A stretch of DNA of 38,272 nt from a virus: the IMG/VR virus record IMGVR_UViG_3300009103_000076, positions 1 through 38,272 of that record. One strand, given 5' to 3'. The translations under genes were made by a program, and so were the position numbers. A model generated the notes under the pieces. The model worked only from the letters and a program-made list of their open reading frames with translations, was not told the origin of the DNA and made no database searches. Below are positions 1-8,009 of this stretch, one piece after another (positions within the stretch are counted from its first letter, which is position 1; the number at the start of each line of letters is the position of its first letter).

Positions 1-119
1 CGCAGGTCTTTGAGCGCTCGGTGCCCCACCCCAGCCCGCTCGCAGATCCGCCGCCACTCCCGCGCTCGGAAGTTGTCCCCGTCCAGGCCGGGAAAAACCA
101 GCGCCCCCGGCCCCGGCTG
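1..119. repeat. Left copy of 119-bp exact terminal direct repeat
   Basis: These 119 bases are identical to 38154-38272. The repeat lies inside the integrase gene, whose reading frame continues without a break when the ends are joined. This is what a circular assembly with a k-mer-sized overlap looks like; 119 is a common assembler k value. A true terminal repeat of packaged DNA is less likely because it would split an intact gene. Confidence 0.95.
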
Positions 120-1025
120 CCCGGCTTCCACCCAAGCCAGCCGCAGAGCCGACCTCAGAGCGCGTGAGAGCCCAACCGTGCGGGGCTTGCCGCTCTTGGT
201 CGCTTCCACCTCGGTGACCCCGGTGGGGAGGTTGCGGGAGACCCTCAGCGCCCGCGTCAGGTCGCTCGCATCCTCCCCCCACTTGATGCACCCCCACGTC
301 AGCGCGCGAGCTTCCCCGAGCCGCAGCCCCGCGTGAGCCAGCACCCGCACCAGCAGAGCAGCTCGCGGGCTCTCCGCTTCGGCAGCCGTGAGCAGCCGCG
401 CCAGCTCGTCAAAAGTCACGGGCCGCACCGAGCTGCTCTGCTCAGCCCGCGCGAGCTTGCCCCGGCGCTTTGCCTTGAGCCTCGCGCGAAACTCGGGCAC
501 CGGGCTTGTGCCGATCTGCTCCGCGTCCATTGCCGTGAGGTAGACCTGCTCCACCACGTTGACCATATGTTTGCCTGTCTGCGTGGAGCGGTTGGCGGCC
601 ACCACCTCGGTGCGCCAAAACGCGAGCAGCTCGCGGGTGCCGATTTCGTCTAGGCGCATCCTCCCGAAAAACCGCACCAGCGGGGTGGGGTCCACGGGCT
701 CGTCACCCATCACCAGCTCTTTGGCTCCGCGCAGCAGGTTGCGGCGGTCCCGCTTGGTCCGGGTCGCAAGGTGCGCCAGGTCGCAAAGGTGGTCACACGC
801 TGCCTGCGCAAACGTGGGCGATGACCCAAAGCTGCTGCGCCGCTTCTCGGCTTGGCGATTCAGCAGGATGCGCTTGGCTTCCAGCGCTTCCGCCCAGTCT
901 TCGGTCTCAAGGGAGACCTTGACCCGCTTGCCCCCTTTGGTGGTCTCAAAGTAAATCACCCGGCCCCGGCGCGAGAGCCCCGCGTACTCGGCGCCCTTCG
1001 GTCTCTTTGCTAGTCGCTGCCCCAT
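1..1025 (-). CDS. int: Tyrosine integrase, N-terminal 5' part (gene crosses the circle joint)
   Basis: Joined to 37865-38153 this frame gives a 437-residue tyrosine recombinase starting at the ATG at 1025-1023. Residues 1-65 are basic and arm-binding-like, about 70-195 form a core-binding SAM-like domain, and about 200-380 form the catalytic domain. Visible catalytic residues are Arg235 (in AGLRLGEAR), Lys277, Arg342 (in KDLRDTFAS), His365 (in LGHADV) and the nucleophile Tyr375 (in KHYA). The first box histidine is replaced by Lys339, a substitution I recall from some phage integrases. It overlaps the upstream HTH gene by 16 bases, giving an xis-int pair at the end of the early operon. It should catalyse recombination between attP (about 37801-37845) and a host tRNA gene. 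Confidence 0.93.
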   Translation of the reverse strand, partial: MGQRLAKRPKGAEYAGLSRRGRVIYFETTKGGKRVKVSLETEDWAEALEAKRILLNRQAEKRRSSFGSSPTFAQAACDHLCDLAHLATRTKRDRRNLLRGAKELVMGDEPVDPTPLVRFFGRMRLDEIGTRELLAFWRTEVVAANRSTQTGKHMVNVVEQVYLTAMDAEQIGTSPVPEFRARLKAKRRGKLARAEQSSSVRPVTFDELARLLTAAEAESPRAALLVRVLAHAGLRLGEARALTWGCIKWGEDASDLTRALRVSRNLPTGVTEVEATKSGKPRTVGLSRALRSALRLAWVEAGQPGPGALVFPGLDGDNFRAREWRRICERAGVGHRALKDL

Positions 1026-1276
1026 CTGGTTGCTGCCTTTCTGGCTGCTCGCTGCGCTGGCGTTTCCACCTTGCACCGCCGCAGCCACGTGTTGAGAGCT
1101 GGAAGGGTCACCCGCACCGTGCGGGCTCCGAGCTTCACCGCTTCTAGCTCTCCGCTTCTGATCGCCCCGTGCAGCGTGCGCTCGGCCACTCCGAGCTGCT
1201 TTGCTGCTTGCCTCACTGTAATGAGCCGCGGGGGCGCACCTGCGCGGGAGTTTTGCAAGGTTTCCCGCGGTGTCAA
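1010..1276 (-). CDS. Excisionase-like helix-turn-helix protein
   Basis: This is an 88-residue protein if it starts at the TTG at 1276-1274, which overlaps the upstream stop codon as TTGA. The frame stays open further upstream to 1447, but that part is rich in G and P, reads like out-of-frame sequence and overlaps another gene. Residues about 18-65 (LITVRQAAKQLGVAERTLHGAI, then a beta-hairpin with KLGARTVRV) form a MerR/HTH_17-type winged helix, the fold of phage excisionases and recombination directionality factors. Its place directly before int, with a 16-base overlap, supports an Xis role. A transcription factor that also acts on the attP region is possible. Confidence 0.7.
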   Translation of the reverse strand: MTPRETLQNSRAGAPPRLITVRQAAKQLGVAERTLHGAIRSGELEAVKLGARTVRVTLPALNTWLRRCKVETPAQRAARKAATRWGSD

Positions 1277-1470
1277 TCCGGCCCCCCCACCGCTTGCTTG
1301 GTTGGCTTGTGGAATTGATTCCAGCGCCGCGCCGTAAGCTCGCACGGCTGCGGGGTTTTTTGGTGCTGGCGCCACGTGGTCCCGCAGGCGCAAGTCAGGT
1401 CTCCCGTGCCCACCCCGAAGCTGTGCCCCATGGCGTTGGGGTGGCATTCGCAGCGGTCAAGTAACGCCAT
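1273..1470 (-). CDS. Small Cys/His-containing protein, unknown function
   Basis: A 65-residue protein starting at ATG 1470, overlapping the end of the upstream zinc-ribbon gene by 14 bases. It has two cysteine pairs (C8-x-C10-H11 and C27-x-C29) that could bind one metal ion, with no domain I recognise. The C-terminal third is basic and polar. The gene sits in the tightly packed end of the early operon and ends in the TTGA overlap that starts the excisionase-like gene. It is called real because of the overlapping start and stop arrangement and its position between two supported genes, not because of homology. Confidence 0.55.
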   Translation of the reverse strand: MALLDRCECHPNAMGHSFGVGTGDLTCACGTTWRQHQKTPQPCELTARRWNQFHKPTKQAVGGPD

Positions 1471-1717
1471 GACTCAGGGCCTCCAGCTCAAGCAGCGTGG
1501 GGGGAGGCACGGGGCTCTCGTGGCCGCACGTGGGGCAGCGCTTCCACTCCCGCACCGCAATGCTGCCGCGGGCGCCGCAGCTCGGGCAGTTTTTCCCCGG
1601 CCGCGGTGCGTTGATCTGCTTGCCTCCCCACTCCGAAAGACAAACCACGCAACGCACACCGGGGTCTTCGGGCGGCGCCGGGCGCGTGGTGGCGGTCACG
1701 CTCGTGGCTTCGGTCAT
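1457..1717 (-). CDS. Zinc-ribbon protein with three CxxC motifs
   Basis: An 86-residue protein whose ATG (1717) overlaps the stop of the preceding gene as ATGA. It carries CVVC (23-26), CPSC (44-47) and CPTC (61-64), enough for one or two treble-clef or rubredoxin-like zinc knuckles. The N-terminal 20 residues are low-complexity (T, A, P). Small zinc ribbons in phage early operons are often nucleic-acid or RNA polymerase-binding proteins, but nothing here identifies the partner. Confidence 0.65.
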   Translation of the reverse strand: MTEATSVTATTRPAPPEDPGVRCVVCLSEWGGKQINAPRPGKNCPSCGARGSIAVREWKRCPTCGHESPVPPPTLLELEALSHGVT

Positions 1718-2004
1718 CGGCGCGGTCCCTTGACTGCTTGGTTGGCTGCGCTCTCCGCGGTCAACGCCGCGTATCCCACCGCGTCTAGCCAGTCATCGGC
1801 GCACGGCTTCCCGCCGTATCCTCGAGAGAGCTTCAGGCATAGCAACAGCACCCAGCCGTCACGCTCGGTGAGGTCGTGCTGCGTTAGGTCGTTGAACGCT
1901 TCCACCGCGCGAGCCATTGAGCGCTCACCGTCTGCCAGGTCACGCTCCTGGCCCCGTTGCTCAAGCGTGGCAGCCGCAGCCGCCAAGACTTCCGTGGCTT
2001 TCAT
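1714..2004 (-). CDS. Small helical phage protein, resembles DUF6378 family
   Basis: A 96-residue all-helical protein starting at ATG 2004 directly after the exonuclease stop. The pattern of an N-terminal helix with RGQERDLADGE, a central WVLLLCLKLSRG helix and a final DDWLDAVGYAALTAE helix looks like the phage DUF6378 family, which resembles MazG-type nucleotide pyrophosphohydrolases. No complete metal-binding EExxE motif is obvious, so I do not assign catalysis. If the relationship holds, the protein belongs with nucleotide metabolism in the replication operon. Confidence 0.55.
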   Translation of the reverse strand: MKATEVLAAAAATLEQRGQERDLADGERSMARAVEAFNDLTQHDLTERDGWVLLLCLKLSRGYGGKPCADDWLDAVGYAALTAESAANQAVKGPRR

Positions 2005-2817
2005 TCACTCCCCCCAGAGTTTTGGCTTGTAAGTCTCAAAGCAAAAGTCACCGTGACGCAGGATGCGAGCCATACGCGCGCACGTAAGCGCTTCCTCGCG
2101 CGTGTGCCCGGCAGCCGTCCACGCAGGCAGCACGAGCGCCTCCCAGCGCTCAAGCAGCGAGCCGGTGGCGCCCGCGGCCAGGATCTTGCGAGCTTTGACG
2201 GGGCCGATCCCGCGCAGCCCTTCGTACCCGTCCGTGCGATCCCCCGTCAGCGCTTGAGCCAGAAACGCGTCATCTGCCTCAACCTCAGAGACCTCAAGCA
2301 CGCCGCTCTCCGGTTTGTCCCAATTGAAGTGAAGCCCCGGCACCGTGAGCAGGTCTTTGTCTATCGAGCAAACAACGGGCGGCAGCGTTTCGCTGGTCTC
2401 AAGCGTGGTGGGCACGGGGGGGCTCGTTGCCATAATCCCAAGCACGTCGTCGGCTTCCAGCCCTTCCACGGTGAGGGTCTCGTGGGTGGCTTCCACGTAG
2501 TTGCGCAGCGCGGCAATGCCAATGGGCTTGTGGCGGGTCTTCCGGTTGGCTTTGTACGTCGGCAGCAGGTCTCTCCGAAAGTTACTACCCGAAGACAACG
2601 CCACCACGTACTCAGCAGCCCCGAGCTGCTCAAGCACGTCGCTCACGAGGTCGTCAAACACCGCGGCGCTTTCGTCGGGCCACGTCCACGCGGTGAGCAG
2701 CTCGCGCTCGGTAGCGTCTTCCGCGTTTTCCACGTCCCAGCTCACGACCTTTTCAGCCGCAAACGCAGCGCGATACACAAGCACGTCCCCGTCAATCAAA
2801 CACCGCAGCCGCGTCAT
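2005..2817 (-). CDS. 5'-3' exonuclease / flap endonuclease, T7 gp6-like
   Basis: A 270-residue protein from the ATG at 2817, which overlaps the upstream HNH stop as ATGA; a slightly longer frame starts at 2844. It has the acidic N-terminus LIDGDVLVYRAAF (Asp9, Asp11), a basic patch with YKANRKTRHK near 87-96, the acidic site VEGLEADDVLG, and the second metal cluster SIDKDLLTVPG, followed by TGDRTDGYEGLRGIGPVKA, a helix-hairpin-helix of the FEN/PIN-like nuclease superfamily. T7 gp6 and the pol I 5' nuclease domain share this plan. It probably removes RNA primers and degrades DNA 5'-3'. Its place after the polymerase copies the T7 gene order. Confidence 0.88.
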   Translation of the reverse strand: MTRLRCLIDGDVLVYRAAFAAEKVVSWDVENAEDATERELLTAWTWPDESAAVFDDLVSDVLEQLGAAEYVVALSSGSNFRRDLLPTYKANRKTRHKPIGIAALRNYVEATHETLTVEGLEADDVLGIMATSPPVPTTLETSETLPPVVCSIDKDLLTVPGLHFNWDKPESGVLEVSEVEADDAFLAQALTGDRTDGYEGLRGIGPVKARKILAAGATGSLLERWEALVLPAWTAAGHTREEALTCARMARILRHGDFCFETYKPKLWGE

Positions 2818-3242
2818 TGCTCGCCCCCTTTGCCCAGGTTGCACGCCCCGCAGAGCGTTTGGAGGTTGCGGGGGTGGGCGCTTCCGCCCGCGCTGTGGGG
2901 GGTGATGTGGTCAACGTGAAGCTCGGCACGGCTCGCGCTGACCCCGCAGTGCTGGCAGCGGAAGCCGTCCCGCTTGAGTACCCGGTGGCGCAGCGCTGCC
3001 GTGATGCCCGAGCTGATCCCGCTTGCGCTTGCTTGCGTGGGGGGAGGGCTGCCCGCTTCGGGCCACGGCTCGCCCTGGCGGTGGGCCAACGCAAGCCGCG
3101 CCAGCTCGCGCTCCAGCGCACCGCACACCAACGCGTTGAGGGTGGGCGCGGCAGCTTTCCGGTGGTCTTCAAGCCAACGCACTGCGGTCTTGGCTTGCGC
3201 GTACAGTTCCCACGGCAGCCGTATCGTGGTGCGGTGCAGCAT
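2814..3242 (-). CDS. HNH endonuclease with N-terminal ribbon-helix-helix-like domain
   Basis: A 142-residue protein; its ATG overlaps the polymerase stop as TGATG. Residues about 3-50 (TTIRLPWELYAQAKTAVRWLEDH) look like a ribbon-helix-helix DNA-binding fold. Residues 85-142 are a classical HNH nuclease: C96xxC99, HVDH (109-112), Asn126 and C131xxC134 with two CxxC zinc pairs. It sits between the polymerase and exonuclease genes, a typical place for a homing-type HNH gene, but the RHH-like head would give it its own sequence recognition. Nicking for recombination or regulation of the operon are alternatives. Confidence 0.82.
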   Translation of the reverse strand: MLHRTTIRLPWELYAQAKTAVRWLEDHRKAAAPTLNALVCGALERELARLALAHRQGEPWPEAGSPPPTQASASGISSGITAALRHRVLKRDGFRCQHCGVSASRAELHVDHITPHSAGGSAHPRNLQTLCGACNLGKGGEQ

Positions 3243-5296
3243 CAGTGCGTCTCTGCCCAGCTCGCGCCTAAGTGGTACTCACCCGCCAGCGCAATGCGGT
3301 AGCCGAGCCTGCGCCCCGCGGTTTCAATCGCGTCGCACATGCGTTGCCCCAGCACGTTCGCCAGGTGGGGCGGTGCCTCAAATTGCAGCTCGTCGTGGAC
3401 CCACAGCAGCGGCGCGAAGTCTTGGCCCAGCACCCAGCCGCAGCCCTCCAGCCCGGTCATGAGTTGATAGAACGCGGTCTTCATAATTACCGCTTCATCA
3501 CTTTGCAGCAGGTCGTTGAGCGCGCCGTGCTCGCTGCGCACCGGGATGACGCGGCCGTCAAGCCCGCGCAGCCACCCGAAGCCCGAGCGCTTGGGCTTGC
3601 GGTGGCGGCCCAGCGTCGTGGAGGTGGGCGGGTTTCCCCGAGCAAAGCACGCGGCGCAGTTCTCAACGAGCTGCTCAAGCCCCACCACTTTGCTGGCGAG
3701 CTTCTCGCGAGACTTGCGGCCCAGGGCTGCGCACTGACTCAGCGGCGGCGGCGGCGCCTCGTTGTCTCCCGCTTCGTATGCCTCGCGCCAGTCTTCCACG
3801 ACGATGCTGCCTAGCTTCCGGTCAGCGGCGCCAAACAGCATGGCGTACGTGTACGTTTTCTGGTTGCGCCGGTAGTGGAGCCCGGTGGCTTGCTGCCAAG
3901 CGGTGTGCGGGTCGGACTCAAGCAGCACCCGCGCAAACTCACCCCCGTCAAACGCTGCCAAGCGGTGCGCAAGCGCTCGGAGCTGGAGCCCGCTCGCGTC
4001 AGCCCCAACCATCACCCAGCCCTCGCGCGTGGGCCGGAACAGCTCGCGGCACTCTTTCCCCCACGGCTTACCGCTCGCAGGGACTTGCGCCAGGTTGGGC
4101 TTGCGGTGGCTCGCGCGGGTCGTGCGGGTGCCCAACGTCTCGCAGCGCCCGTGAATGCGCCCGTGCTTGGTGACGAGCTTGCGCCACGCGTTTTGCCCAT
4201 CGCTAAGGGCACCGAGCCGCTTGCTGACCAGCAGATACTCACGGACCAGCGGCACGGCTTCCCACTGCGTCAGCTCCGAGAGGGTTTCGTCATCGCACGT
4301 GGCAACACCGTCCGCGCCGAAGTCTTTGGGCTTCCACCCGTAGAGCTGCCGCAGCCCGCGCTCAATATGCTTGGCGCTGCTCGGGTTAAATTCAACGGTG
4401 CGCACTTTGGTGTACGGGCACCCCTCCATCACGTTGCGGTAGCCGTCTTCCCCTGGCTTGACTTTGCGGCTGCGCTGGGTGCGTTTGGGTGTGACTTGCT
4501 CCACTTCCTCGGCCCACGGCGGGAACAGCTCGCGCAGCTCGGTGACTAGCGCTTGCTGGCGAGAGCGCAGGCGCACCTCCAGCTCAAGCGCTTTGGCGTC
4601 GTCAAACCCCACCCCGTTGCGCTCCATCTGGCCGACGTAATACGCCACCCACGTCTCAAGGGTGAGGCTCTCGTGGGAGTGCTGCGGCCAACCGTATTGG
4701 CTGCTGCTCGCCAACAGGTAGCGGTGGAGCTTCGCATTGAGGCTCACGTCTCTCATGCAATACGCAAGCAGCTCGGGGCTGTAGGTCATGCTCTCAACGT
4801 CTTCCACCTCACTCAAAAACTCACCTTTGAGGTGGTTGAGCCGGTAGCCCCAGCTCTCAAGGCTGTGCGCGTTGAGCAGCCGCGCGGGCATCCTGGCCTC
4901 TTGCTCTTTGTCGGTTCCCCCGTCCCGGCGCCGAAACTTCACGCTGCGCGCCCACATCGTTGACCCGAAGATCAAGCGGGACGCAATGAACGTGTCAAAG
5001 ACTTTGACCTGGCACCGCCACCCGTCAAAGAGCTGCTCTAGCACCGGCAAGTCAAACCGCGTGATGTTGTGGCCCGAGACGGTTTCGCGCTCGTTGATCC
5101 AGTGCGGCAGGGTATCCAGCGGGAGGGCTTCCGCCCCAACCCCTCGCGGCGGCTGCTCCCCCGCTGGCTACCAGACGACCCGCTTCCCCGTTTCCACTTC
5201 CTCAGCAGCAGCGCAAAGCAGCGTCAGCTCGGGGCCGCGGTCCAGCAAGCCGTTGGTCTCAAGGTCAAAAACCCACGTACCCTTTGCGCTCGTCAA
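3242..5296 (-). CDS. Family A DNA polymerase, T7 gp5-like, with an in-frame amber codon
   Basis: The frame from the TTG at 5296 (TTGA overlap with the helicase stop) to 3242 has 685 codons, near the 704 residues of T7 gp5, but codon 43 is TAG (5170-5168). Exo I (VFDLETNG, Asp11 and Glu13) lies before the amber. Exo II (SGHNITRFD, Asp82) and exo III (YCMRDV, Asp183) lie after it in the same frame. Polymerase motif A (GADASGLQLR, Asp433), motif B (RRNQKTYTYAMLFGA) and motif C (VHDE, 634-636) are intact. TAG is a normal stop for other genes here, so global recoding is unlikely. CAG to TAG is the simplest origin. The options are suppression or readthrough, an error or variant, or restart downstream (TTG 5050 is in frame but would lose exo II). 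Confidence 0.9.
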
Positions 5297-6987
5297 AACG
5301 GCACCTCAATCACGTCCGCGGTTGAGTGGTGGGGGAGGTGGTTAGCGGCAGCAAAGTCAGCGGGCGTGGCTTCGGCAGCGCTCTCAAACAGCCGCCCGGT
5401 TGCGTGGTCGTAGCTGAGCGGGATGACCGTGCCGGTGCCGCGTCCGGTAAAGCGGTCTTTGAGGATGCGCAGCCGGGTCTCCCCTTGCACTGCGGGGTCG
5501 TCGCTCTGGGTGTCGCGCTCCAGGCCAAAGAGGAAGTGGGACCAAAAGCCGATAGCGCGCGAGCCGCGGAAATGCCGAATCATCACGCGGCCCCCTTCCT
5601 CGTGGGGGACTCCCTCGGGCGTTGCTAGGTGGCTCACGAGGTTGACGCTGACGCCAAGCCCCACGGCCAGGCTCGCCACCTCTTCCATCAACACCTCTAG
5701 GCTGCGCCGCTCGTCACCGGGGTCAGCCAGCGCGGTGAGGTGGTCGAGAAAGAAATCTTGCACCCCCTCAGCTATTGCCAGGTGCCTGATGGCCCCGCGT
5801 ATCTCGCCCCAGTCTTTCGCGCCGAAGTGGTCAAGCAGGTGGAGCGCGGGGCCGTCAGCGAGCTGCTCTAGCGATTGATGCAGCTCGGCCTCAGTCCAAC
5901 CAGCTCCCGGCACCCAGAACGGCTTCCCCGCAATCTTTCCGGCCACGCGCGTGACCGTATCCACGGGCGACCCCTCCAAGTAAATCGCGGCCACGGGGCT
6001 CTCAAGCTCGGTGAGGGTGTGCGCAATACACTGGGTAAAGAGGTCAGTCTTACCCACGCCCGTGCCCGCGCCCCACGTGGTGACCTCCCCGTTGCGGCGC
6101 CCAAACGTGGCCGAGGTCAAGCTGGGAAACGGCCAGGGCTTCCCGATTTCCGCGGGTTTCTTGGCTTCCTCCAGCACGTCCCGCACGGTGACCAGCCCGC
6201 CCGGCTTGTGGGGAGTGGCTTGCCAAAACGCCCGCGTGAGGTCGTCCCCCCGCCCGTCCATCCATAGCTCGCTCGGGTCTTTGCCGGGGAGCGAGGCAAG
6301 GCACACTTTGCCAGGCGTAAAGAGCTGGCTGCACTTCTCAACCGCAGCTCGCCCGGCTTCGTCTTCGTCAAACATCAAAACCACTTGCTCAAATTGCTCA
6401 AGCCAGCCGAGAGCAGCGCCAACCGCGTTGACGGCATCGGCAGCGCCGGAGGGAAGACTAACCACCGGCCACGAGCCCCCGAGCGCTTCTGACAGGGCAA
6501 GCGCGTCGTGCTCCCCCTCGGTGATAGCCACGCGGCGCCCTGGCTTGTAGAGCTGCATCCCCCACAGCGGGAGCGCTTTGGACCGATCCCCAGCCCACGC
6601 AAACCGCTTGTCAGCGCTGCGGAAGTGCTGCGCCACCACGCGGCCAAACGCGTCCACATACTCAGCGACCTGCGCAACCTGGCCCCAGCGGGCGCCCACC
6701 CCGTAGCCGTAACGCTTGGCAGTGTTGAGCGACACGCGGCGGGTGGGAAAGGGCTGCCAGTCCACCGGCACCAGCTCCGCGCTCGTGCTGCTCGTGGGCG
6801 TGGCGCGCTGGGGCTGCTGCTGGTGGGGAAACGGGCGCGAGCTGCTGCTGCCCTCGGGCTGGCTGCTGGTCTTGCACGCAAAGCAATACGTTGAGCCGTC
6901 GTCGTACACCGCAAGGTTGTCGCCACTGGTGTCCCTGCCGTTGGCGCGGCAATCCGGGCAAGCGTCGTGGCGCACAAACTCAGCCAA
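5293..6987 (-). CDS. Primase-helicase, T7 gp4-like
   Basis: A 564-residue protein if started at TTG 6987, which overlaps the endonuclease I stop by 8 bases and has a GAGGGG upstream; T7 gp4 has 566. The open frame runs to 7146, but that part overlaps endonuclease I and is out-of-frame-like. In order: a Cys4 zinc ribbon (C10xxC13, C35xxC38), a TOPRIM primase core (TEGEHDA, Glu157; FDEDEAG, Asp207 and Asp209) and a RecA-like DnaB-family helicase with Walker A GAGTGVGKT (306-314), Walker B (DFFLDHL), the VSHLATP sensor and the HFRGSRAIG arginine-finger region. It unwinds and primes DNA for the adjacent polymerase. Confidence 0.94.
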   Translation of the reverse strand: MAEFVRHDACPDCRANGRDTSGDNLAVYDDGSTYCFACKTSSQPEGSSSSRPFPHQQQPQRATPTSSTSAELVPVDWQPFPTRRVSLNTAKRYGYGVGARWGQVAQVAEYVDAFGRVVAQHFRSADKRFAWAGDRSKALPLWGMQLYKPGRRVAITEGEHDALALSEALGGSWPVVSLPSGAADAVNAVGAALGWLEQFEQVVLMFDEDEAGRAAVEKCSQLFTPGKVCLASLPGKDPSELWMDGRGDDLTRAFWQATPHKPGGLVTVRDVLEEAKKPAEIGKPWPFPSLTSATFGRRNGEVTTWGAGTGVGKTDLFTQCIAHTLTELESPVAAIYLEGSPVDTVTRVAGKIAGKPFWVPGAGWTEAELHQSLEQLADGPALHLLDHFGAKDWGEIRGAIRHLAIAEGVQDFFLDHLTALADPGDERRSLEVLMEEVASLAVGLGVSVNLVSHLATPEGVPHEEGGRVMIRHFRGSRAIGFWSHFLFGLERDTQSDDPAVQGETRLRILKDRFTGRGTGTVIPLSYDHATGRLFESAAEATPADFAAANHLPHHSTADVIEVPF

Positions 6988-7414
6988 CCGCGTCCCCCTC
7001 GCACCCCTCCAGCCAGCTCTCAGGCAAGCTCGGCCCTTGGCACCACGCAATGCCGTGCTTGGTCGCCCACTCCCCATAATTCGCGGGGAAGCGGGTGCCC
7101 TTGCCAATCCGGCTGCTGGCGTTTTGGAAGCACAAGCGGAAGTCAAACCGGGGGTGGGTCGCGATCAAAGCCAAAAACGCTTTGCGGTCTTCGCTCGGGA
7201 AGTAGCCTTTGGCCTCAATAAATATGCCGTTGGCTAGGCGGAAATCCGGCACGGCTAAGTGCGGCACGGCATACGGAAGCTCTACGGGTTCGTAAAGCCA
7301 ACCAACCCCGGCCAAGTCCAACGAGGCAGCAACCGTGGACTCAAACCGGGACCGGAAGCGTATGCCGTGCCGCACCGTTGCACGCCCGCGCTTAGAAATC
7401 GCTAGCACTCCCAT
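6980..7414 (-). CDS. Holliday-junction endonuclease I, T7 gp3-like
   Basis: A 144-residue protein (T7 gp3 is 149) starting at ATG 7414. The active-site pattern of endonuclease I is complete: Glu25 in FRSRFES, Asp57 in VPDFRLANG, Glu67 and Lys69 in IFIEAKG. The C-terminal NYGEWATKHGIAW stretch also matches the family. It resolves branched DNA during replication and packaging. It lies between SSB and primase-helicase exactly as in T7. Confidence 0.93.
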   Translation of the reverse strand: MGVLAISKRGRATVRHGIRFRSRFESTVAASLDLAGVGWLYEPVELPYAVPHLAVPDFRLANGIFIEAKGYFPSEDRKAFLALIATHPRFDFRLCFQNASSRIGKGTRFPANYGEWATKHGIAWCQGPSLPESWLEGCEGDAVG

Positions 7415-8009
7415 TGGCGCCGGGGGTGCTCCCCACCTCTTCCACGTGGTCCGCTACGTGACCGCTGGTGCCCATGAGCAGCTCGCGGGCTTGTTCTTCT
7501 ACGGCTTCGGGTTCGTCAGGCCCCCCGGCGCCATACTCGACGAGCTTGTGCACGCAGCACGCAACCGGCTGGAGCGTGACGCCAGCGCGGCCCCCTGCGG
7601 CCCAGCGGTACGGGGTAAACGCAACCTGTGCCTCAGTCCCGTTGCCCATCTGGACGCTGGCCGGGAGCGGTGAGCCGTCCGAATAGAACACAGCCGGGCG
7701 CCGGTCCCACGTCGTGCCGTCCCGCTTCTGCACGGTCGCACGCACCCGAAAACGAAAATCCCAAAACTCCCGGCCTTGCTCGTCCACCTCAACGGTCACG
7801 GCCGGGGTGGGGTCGAAGGTGCACCCGTTCTGCTTCGCGGCTTCCTCGCGCCAGCCGTCAATGGCGGTGACAAACGGCAGCGCGTCTTCCTCGTCGTAGA
7901 CTCGCAGCGTCGTCTCATACTTCGGCTGGTCGTCGCCCTTGAAGCTGTGCGGGACCAGCAGCCGCGGAAACCGCAGCAGCCCCACCGGGCTCTTGAACAT
8001 CTCACCCAT
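7392..8009 (-). CDS. Single-stranded DNA-binding protein, T7 gp2.5-like
   Basis: A 205-residue protein from the ATG at 8009, which lies 5 bases before the end of the upstream stop; the longer frame to 8162 overlaps the upstream gene and is ignored. An OB-like beta-rich core has KSPVGLLRFPRLLVPHSF, KYETTLRVYD and EFWDFRFRVRA strands. The protein ends in an acidic linker and a terminal SDF, and a terminal phenylalanine is the hallmark by which gp2.5 contacts the polymerase and helicase. It also resembles DUF2815-type phage SSBs. Position one of the T7-like replication series supports the role. Confidence 0.78.
   Translation of the reverse strand: MGEMFKSPVGLLRFPRLLVPHSFKGDDQPKYETTLRVYDEEDALPFVTAIDGWREEAAKQNGCTFDPTPAVTVEVDEQGREFWDFRFRVRATVQKRDGTTWDRRPAVFYSDGSPLPASVQMGNGTEAQVAFTPYRWAAGGRAGVTLQPVACCVHKLVEYGAGGPDEPEAVEEQARELLMGTSGHVADHVEEVGSTPGANGSASDF

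Noticed and set aside
1-119. Terminal repeat as a natural packaged-end repeat
   Set aside because: It splits the integrase gene and its length equals a common assembly k value; HNH and P27-type terminase point to cos packaging.
1957-2919. 320-codon plus-strand frame
   Set aside because: Antisense to the exonuclease and HNH genes, which are supported by motifs and coupled starts.
5168-5170. Genome-wide recoding of TAG
   Set aside because: TAG terminates portal, protease, capsid and chaperone genes at sensible places, and no other essential gene has an internal TAG that I can see.
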